Assembly (NCBI RefSeq): GCF_000308615.1
Contig: NZ_BAGB01000047.1
Span: 248,001 to 312,000 of the forward strand
Direction of reading: 5' to 3'
From: Nocardia jiangxiensis NBRC 101359
GTDB lineage: Bacteria; Actinomycetota; Actinomycetes; Mycobacteriales; Mycobacteriaceae
Length of the DNA: 64,000 nucleotides
Shown: one piece after another, positions 58,971-64,000 of the stretch
Layout: every line of letters starts with the position of its first letter
Numbering within the stretch: the first letter of the stretch is position 1
Program-made: the position numbers and the translations under genes
The notes under the pieces: generated by a model
The model's database searches: none
Seen by the model: the letters and a program-made list of their open reading frames with translations, nothing else
What the model was told of the DNA's origin: nothing

Positions 58971-59134
58971 ATCCGACGATTGCCCGCGAGGCGGGCACGA
59001 GGAAAGGAGCACCCATGGAGGTCATGGGAATCATCTTGACGGTGATCATCGTGGTGGCGGTCCTCCTGGCCGCGGCGATCGGCCTGCGGTCGGTGCCCGA
59101 CATGCGACGCTACCTGCGAATGCGGCGGATGTGA
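58967..59134 (+). CDS. Small single-span membrane protein (DUF6893-like)
   Basis: A membrane peptide with one helix (VMGIILTVIIVVAVLLAAAI) and a basic tail RRYLRMRRM. Two starts compete: ATG 58967 gives 55 residues and the four-base stop/start overlap seen throughout the operon; ATG 59015 gives 39 residues and has AAAGGAG six bases upstream. It could tether the cytosolic hydrogenase or an accessory factor to the membrane. Confidence 0.7.
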   Translation: MNPTIAREAGTRKGAPMEVMGIILTVIIVVAVLLAAAIGLRSVPDMRRYLRMRRM

Positions 59135-59607
59135 CCACCCGGGTCCTGGTTGCCGGGATCGGCAACATCTTCCTCGGTGACGACGGCTTCGGCCCCGAGG
59201 TGGTGCGCCGAATACCCGCCGGACCCGGGGAATCGGCGCGGATCGTCGACTACGGCATCCGCGGGATGCACCTGGCCTACGACCTGCTCGAGGACTGGGA
59301 TGCGCTGGTGCTCGTGGACGCCGTGCCGAACCGGGGTGAGCCGGGCCGGCTCGAGGTGATCCGCGCCGAACCCGATCGGGACCAACCGACCGATCTGGAT
59401 GCGCACGGTATGGATCCGGCCGCGGTGTTCGCCGGTGTGCGGGCATTGGGCGGCGCGGTGCCGCCCACCGTGGTCGTCGGCTGTCAGGTGCACTCGACCG
59501 AGGAGGGCATCGGGTTGTCCGATCCCGTTGCGGCCGCGGTGGATCCGGCGGTCGACACCGTGCGGCGGGTCGTGACGCAGCTGTGTGACCAGCGAGCGGA
59601 GGTGTGA
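59131..59607 (+). CDS. Hydrogenase maturation protease (HupD/HyaD family)
   Basis: A 158-residue endopeptidase that removes the C-terminal tail of HhyL after nickel insertion. The motif GIGNIFLGDDGFGPEVV (nickel-sensing Glu/Asp) is near residue 9, ALVLVDAV (Asp) near 57 and GCQVHSTEEGIGLS (His) near 113. GTG start overlaps the previous gene by four bases. Its presence matches the 22-residue tail of HhyL. Confidence 0.93.
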   Translation: MTTRVLVAGIGNIFLGDDGFGPEVVRRIPAGPGESARIVDYGIRGMHLAYDLLEDWDALVLVDAVPNRGEPGRLEVIRAEPDRDQPTDLDAHGMDPAAVFAGVRALGGAVPPTVVVGCQVHSTEEGIGLSDPVAAAVDPAVDTVRRVVTQLCDQRAEV

Positions 59608-59609
59608 GC

Positions 59610-59852
59610 ATGTGTCTCGGGATCCCCGGACGTGTCGTGCAGATCATCGAGGGTTACAACCGGCAGCTGGCCCTGGTCGACGTCTCCGGCGAGCAGCGGA
59701 AGGTGAATATCGGCCTGCTCCAGGATGATCCGGTGCAGGCCGGTGAGTGGGTGATCATCCACATGGGCCTGGCGGTCGAACGGACCGACGAGGCGGGGGC
59801 GCGCCGGGCGCTGGCGGGCCTGGAGCTGATGGGCCGGGGTGAGAAGTCGTGA
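59610..59852 (+). CDS. hypC: Hydrogenase assembly chaperone HypC, first copy
   Basis: An 80-residue HypC/HupF protein. MCLGIPGRVVQI at the N-terminus supplies Cys2, which carries the Fe(CN)2CO precursor; this decides ATG 59610 over GTG 59604. GGAGGTG lies upstream. It differs clearly from the second copy at 62159 and may be specific for the large subunit rather than for HypD. Confidence 0.92.
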   Translation: MCLGIPGRVVQIIEGYNRQLALVDVSGEQRKVNIGLLQDDPVQAGEWVIIHMGLAVERTDEAGARRALAGLELMGRGEKS

Positions 59853-62122
59853 GCGCCGAGCGCGGCCGCTGCCGGTTGCTGGTGCGCGGCGTCGTGCAGG
59901 GCGTCGGATTCCGGCCGTTCGTCTACAGCACGGCCGCCGAACTCGCCTTGACCGGCAGCGTCGCCAACGACAGCGCCGGCGTGACGATCGATATCGAGGG
60001 CGCGCCCACCGCGCTGCGCGAGTTCACCGAACGATTGCGGCACCGGCCGCCACCGTTGGCGGTGATCGAGTCGATCGAACGCACCGAGCTGCCGGTGCGC
60101 GGCGGAACCGGATTCCACATCGCCGGAACCACCCGGGGCAGCGGCCGCACGCTGGCCTCCCCCGATGTCGCGATCTGCGCCGACTGCACCCGGGAACTGA
60201 CCGATCCGGCCGATCGCCGGTACCGTCACCCGTTCATCAACTGCACCAACTGCGGCCCCCGGTTCACCATCATCGCGAGCCTGCCGTACGACCGCGACCG
60301 GACCTCGATGGCGGATTTCGCGATGTGCGAGCGGTGCGCGCGGGAATATCACGATCCGGCCGATCGCCGCTTCCACGCACAGCCGATCGCCTGCCCGGAC
60401 TGCGGCCCGAGCCTCACCTATTCCGTTGCCGGGAGCGGTGATCCGCTCGCTGCGGCACGAAAGCTGCTGCGCGAGGGTGGAATTCTGGCGGTGAAGGGGA
60501 TCGGTGGGTATCACCTGGCGTGCGACGCCGACAACGAGGACGCCGTGGCACTGCTGCGGGTCCGGAAACGGCGCGGCGACAAACCTTTCGCCGTCATGGT
60601 CGCCGATCCGGCCACCGCGGGCGCGATCGCCGATCTCGACGACGATGCCGCCGAGATCCTGACCGCACCGCAACGTCCGATCCTGTTGCTGCCGCGCGGA
60701 ACCCGACCCGTCGCCGCGTCGGTGGCTCCGGGCAATCGCGACCTCGGCGTCATGCTGGCCTACACGCCGCTGCATCTGCTGCTGTTCGGGCTGCCCGGCG
60801 ATCCGCCCGGTCCGGACGTGCTGGTGATGACCTCGGCCAATCTCGGCGGCGAGCCGATCTGCTACACGGACGACGATGCCGCGCACCGACTCACCGATCT
60901 CGCCGATGCGGTCCTCGGACACAACCGGCGCATTCTGGTGCCCTGCGACGATTCGGTGGTCCGGCTCGTCGACGGCGAGGAGTTGCCGATCCGTCGTTCG
61001 CGCGGATACGCGCCGCTGCCGCTGGCACTGCCGATGCCTGTCGAACCCACCGTCGCGGTCGGCGCGGATGTGAAGAACACCTGCGCGCTCGCCGACGGGC
61101 GGTACGCGTGGCTGAGCCAGCACATCGGCGATATGGACGATCTGGCCACCCTGCGCGCGTTCGAGGCCGCCGAAGCTCATCTCGAGGAACTGACCGGCGT
61201 CCGGCCGCGACAACTGGCCGCCGACGCCCACCCCGGCTATCGCTCGAGTGCGTGGGCGCACCGCACCGCGGGCGAGCGGTCGGTGTCCTCGGTGCAGCAC
61301 CATCACGCGCACATCGCGGCGGTGATGGGCGAGCACGGCCTGCCCGGCTCCGCGACGGTCACCGGAATCGCCTTCGACGGCACGGGATTCGGCGCCGACG
61401 GGGCGATCTGGGGCGGGGAGATACTCGCCGCGGGGTACAAGGGTTTCCGCCGCCTCGCGCACCTGGCCTACGTCCCGCTTCCGGGCGGTGACACCAGCGT
61501 GCACCGGCCCTACCGGATGGCGCTGGCGCACCTGTATGCCGCCGGGATCGACTGGTCCGAGTCGATCGGATCGGTCGCCGCCTGCCCGCCCGCCGAACGC
61601 CGGATCCTGCTGCACCAGTTGACGACCGGATTGGGCTGCGTGCCGACCTCGAGTATGGGGCGGCTGTTCGACGCGGTGTCCTCGCTGGCCGGTGTGCGGC
61701 ACCGCGTCGACTACGAGGCGCAGGCCGCCATCGAACTCGAGGGCCTGGCCCGCGACATCGCGCCCGAGCACGCCTACCGCTTCGAGATCACCGACCCGGA
61801 TTCCGACGGGGTCGCCCGCATCTGTCCCGCACCCGTACTGGCCGCGGTGGTCGCCGACGCGCTCGCGGGCGCAGGAGCCGGGCTGATCGGCGCGCGATTC
61901 CATGCGGCGGTGGCGGAGTTGATCCTGGACGCGGCGTGCCGATTCGGCGAACCGGGCGTTCCGGTAGCCCTGTCCGGCGGGGTGTTCCAGAACGCTCTGC
62001 TGTTGTCGCTCGCGCGTCGTCGCTTGCAGGACAACGGATTTCACGTCATCACCCACCACAGGGTGCCACCCAACGACGGCGGCCTGGCCTTCGGACAGTT
62101 GCTCGCTGCCGGAGCCGGATGA
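59849..62122 (+). CDS. hypF: Carbamoyltransferase HypF
   Basis: A 757-residue protein that makes the cyanide ligands of the active-site iron from carbamoyl phosphate, with HypE. In order: acylphosphatase domain (GVVQGVGFRPFVY near residue 14), two zinc-finger pairs (CADCTRE, CTNCGPRF, CERCAREYHDP, CPDCGP, about 109-190), YrdC-like domain (about 205-390) and Kae1-like domain (QHHHAHIAAVMGEHG near 486). GTG start overlaps hypC by four bases. Confidence 0.96.
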   Translation: MSAERGRCRLLVRGVVQGVGFRPFVYSTAAELALTGSVANDSAGVTIDIEGAPTALREFTERLRHRPPPLAVIESIERTELPVRGGTGFHIAGTTRGSGRTLASPDVAICADCTRELTDPADRRYRHPFINCTNCGPRFTIIASLPYDRDRTSMADFAMCERCAREYHDPADRRFHAQPIACPDCGPSLTYSVAGSGDPLAAARKLLREGGILAVKGIGGYHLACDADNEDAVALLRVRKRRGDKPFAVMVADPATAGAIADLDDDAAEILTAPQRPILLLPRGTRPVAASVAPGNRDLGVMLAYTPLHLLLFGLPGDPPGPDVLVMTSANLGGEPICYTDDDAAHRLTDLADAVLGHNRRILVPCDDSVVRLVDGEELPIRRSRGYAPLPLALPMPVEPTVAVGADVKNTCALADGRYAWLSQHIGDMDDLATLRAFEAAEAHLEELTGVRPRQLAADAHPGYRSSAWAHRTAGERSVSSVQHHHAHIAAVMGEHGLPGSATVTGIAFDGTGFGADGAIWGGEILAAGYKGFRRLAHLAYVPLPGGDTSVHRPYRMALAHLYAAGIDWSESIGSVAACPPAERRILLHQLTTGLGCVPTSSMGRLFDAVSSLAGVRHRVDYEAQAAIELEGLARDIAPEHAYRFEITDPDSDGVARICPAPVLAAVVADALAGAGAGLIGARFHAAVAELILDAACRFGEPGVPVALSGGVFQNALLLSLARRRLQDNGFHVITHHRVPPNDGGLAFGQLLAAGAG

Positions 62123-62146
62123 GCGAAAGGCCGGATGAGCGAAAGG
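62115..62146. repeat. 16-base exact tandem duplication at the hypF stop
   Basis: CCGGATGAGCGAAAGG occurs twice in a row (62115-62130 and 62131-62146). The first copy holds the hypF stop; the second lengthens the hypF-hypC gap and supplies an extra GAAAGG before the second hypC. Confidence 0.85.
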
Positions 62147-62158
62147 TAGGAACCGATC

Positions 62159-62484
62159 ATGTGCCTGGCAGTCCCGGGGAAGGTGCTCGAACTCTACGAG
62201 CGCGACGACACCCTGATGTCGTTGGTCGATTTCGGCGGAGTCCACAAGGACGTCTGCCTGCAATACATCCCGGACGCGGCCGTCGGCGACTACGTCGTCG
62301 TCCATGTCGGATTCGCCATCCAGCGGCTGGACGAGGAATCGGCCCTGAAGACCCTGGCCGAATTCCAGCATCTGGGTGTGCTGAACGAGGAATTCGGCGA
62401 CGGCTTCGCCATCGCGGCCCGCCAGTCCGGCCTGCCCGACCCGACCGCGTCGTCCCAGCCCGCCCACGACAACGAGGTGAACCA

Positions 62485-62488
<4 letters not shown>
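62159..62488 (+). CDS. hypC: Hydrogenase assembly chaperone HypC, second copy
   Basis: A 109-residue HypC with MCLAVPGKVLELYERDD at the start (Cys2 present), and a longer C-terminal tail (about 25 residues, Pro/Ser/His-rich) than standard HypC. Identity to the first copy is low outside the N-terminus. It overlaps hypD by four bases, so it is probably the HypD partner that builds the Fe(CN)2CO centre. Confidence 0.92.
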
Positions 62489-63589
<1,101 letters not shown>

Positions 63590-63597
<8 letters not shown>

Positions 63598-64000
63598 CCA
63601 GGCCGCAAATCCCTCCTCACCACCGGGATTCGATGCCGGGAGCTGGGTATGCCCACTGCCGCTGCGGGATTCGCCGACGATCGTGATGGCGCACGGCGGC
63701 GGTGGCGCGATGTCGGGCGAATTGATCGAGCACCTGTTCCTGCCCGCGTTCGGGGCGGCCGCCGACGCCGCTCTCGGCGATGCGGCGGTGATCGAGGTGG
63801 GCGGTGTCCGCCTGGCGTTCTCGACCGATTCGTTCGTGGTGAAGCCGCTGACTTTCCCCGGGGGCACCATCGGCGAACTGGCGGTCAACGGCACGGTCAA
63901 CGATCTGGCCATGATGGGCGCGCGCCCGCTCGTCCTGTCCACCGCCTTCATCCTCGAGGAGGGCACCGAGCTGGCCGAGATCGCCCGTGTCGCACAATCT
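63590..64000 (+). CDS. hypE: Hydrogenase assembly protein HypE (cut by window end)
   Basis: The first 137 residues of HypE, which dehydrates the carbamoyl thiocarboxamide on its C-terminal Cys to cyanide using ATP. Visible are IVMAHGGGGAMSGELIEH (about residues 32-49), FSTDSFVVKPLTFPGG and VNGTVNDLAMMGARPL, all typical of the PurM-like N-terminal domain. The catalytic C-terminus lies beyond the window. ATG 63590 overlaps hypD by eight bases. Confidence 0.95.

Overview
The window looks like one chromosomal segment of a high-GC, mycolic-acid actinomycete, most likely Nocardia or a close Nocardiaceae relative. This rests on GC-rich codon use, many GTG starts, an Mce/YrbE lipid importer, an F420-type oxidoreductase, a cholesterol oxidase, and a backbone that follows the Mycobacterium tuberculosis order from the DUF3046 protein (Rv2738c) through psp/clgR, pgsA, ftsK and RNase J to dapA (Rv2753c). 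Genus is inference; no rRNA or tRNA was seen.

Layout. 1-9.8 kb: a catabolic accessory region with three TIM-barrel amidohydrolases, a Rieske ferredoxin, an alpha/beta hydrolase, a stand-alone NuoF-like flavoprotein with a small ferredoxin, a three-gene operon of unknown function and a MarR regulator. 9.8-19.4 kb: a complete leftward mce operon (small leader gene, yrbEA, yrbEB, mceA-F, Mce-associated protein). 20-39.2 kb: housekeeping backbone (DUF3046 protein, glycosyltransferase, HD and PIG-L proteins, XRE regulator/SDR, LLM/HxlR pair, clgR-pspA-pspM stress module, pncC-pgsA, N-acetyltransferase, SnoaL and PPOX proteins, ftsK, RNase J, dapA). 39.2-43.3 kb: a non-coding repeat zone, an orphan ribbon-helix-helix regulator and a three-gene signalling cluster. 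43.4-51 kb: flavodoxin-like protein, enoyl-CoA hydratase divergent from an acyl-CoA ligase, two TetR regulators, a Tat-exported cholesterol oxidase and a secreted lipase. 51.3-64 kb: a continuous [NiFe]-hydrogenase operon of the actinobacterial high-affinity (group 1h, hhy) type with hypA, hypB, hhyS, hhyL, four accessory genes, protease, hypC, hypF, second hypC, hypD and a truncated hypE.

How parts connect. Two repeated DNA motifs tie distant genes together. A GAGAAT-N3-ATTCTC palindrome occurs around the MarR/amidohydrolase genes, with relatives before the hydratase/ligase pair and the mce operon. A GTAAC-N3-GTTAC palindrome is present twice before the TetR gene at 46.6 kb and once before the mce operon 27 kb away, so that TetR protein probably controls lipid/steroid import. 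Import (mce), oxidation (cholesterol oxidase), acyl activation (ligase) and beta-oxidation (hydratase) would form one lipid-use programme. The hydrogenase operon is a self-contained H2-scavenging unit, with a CRP-like site before hhyS.
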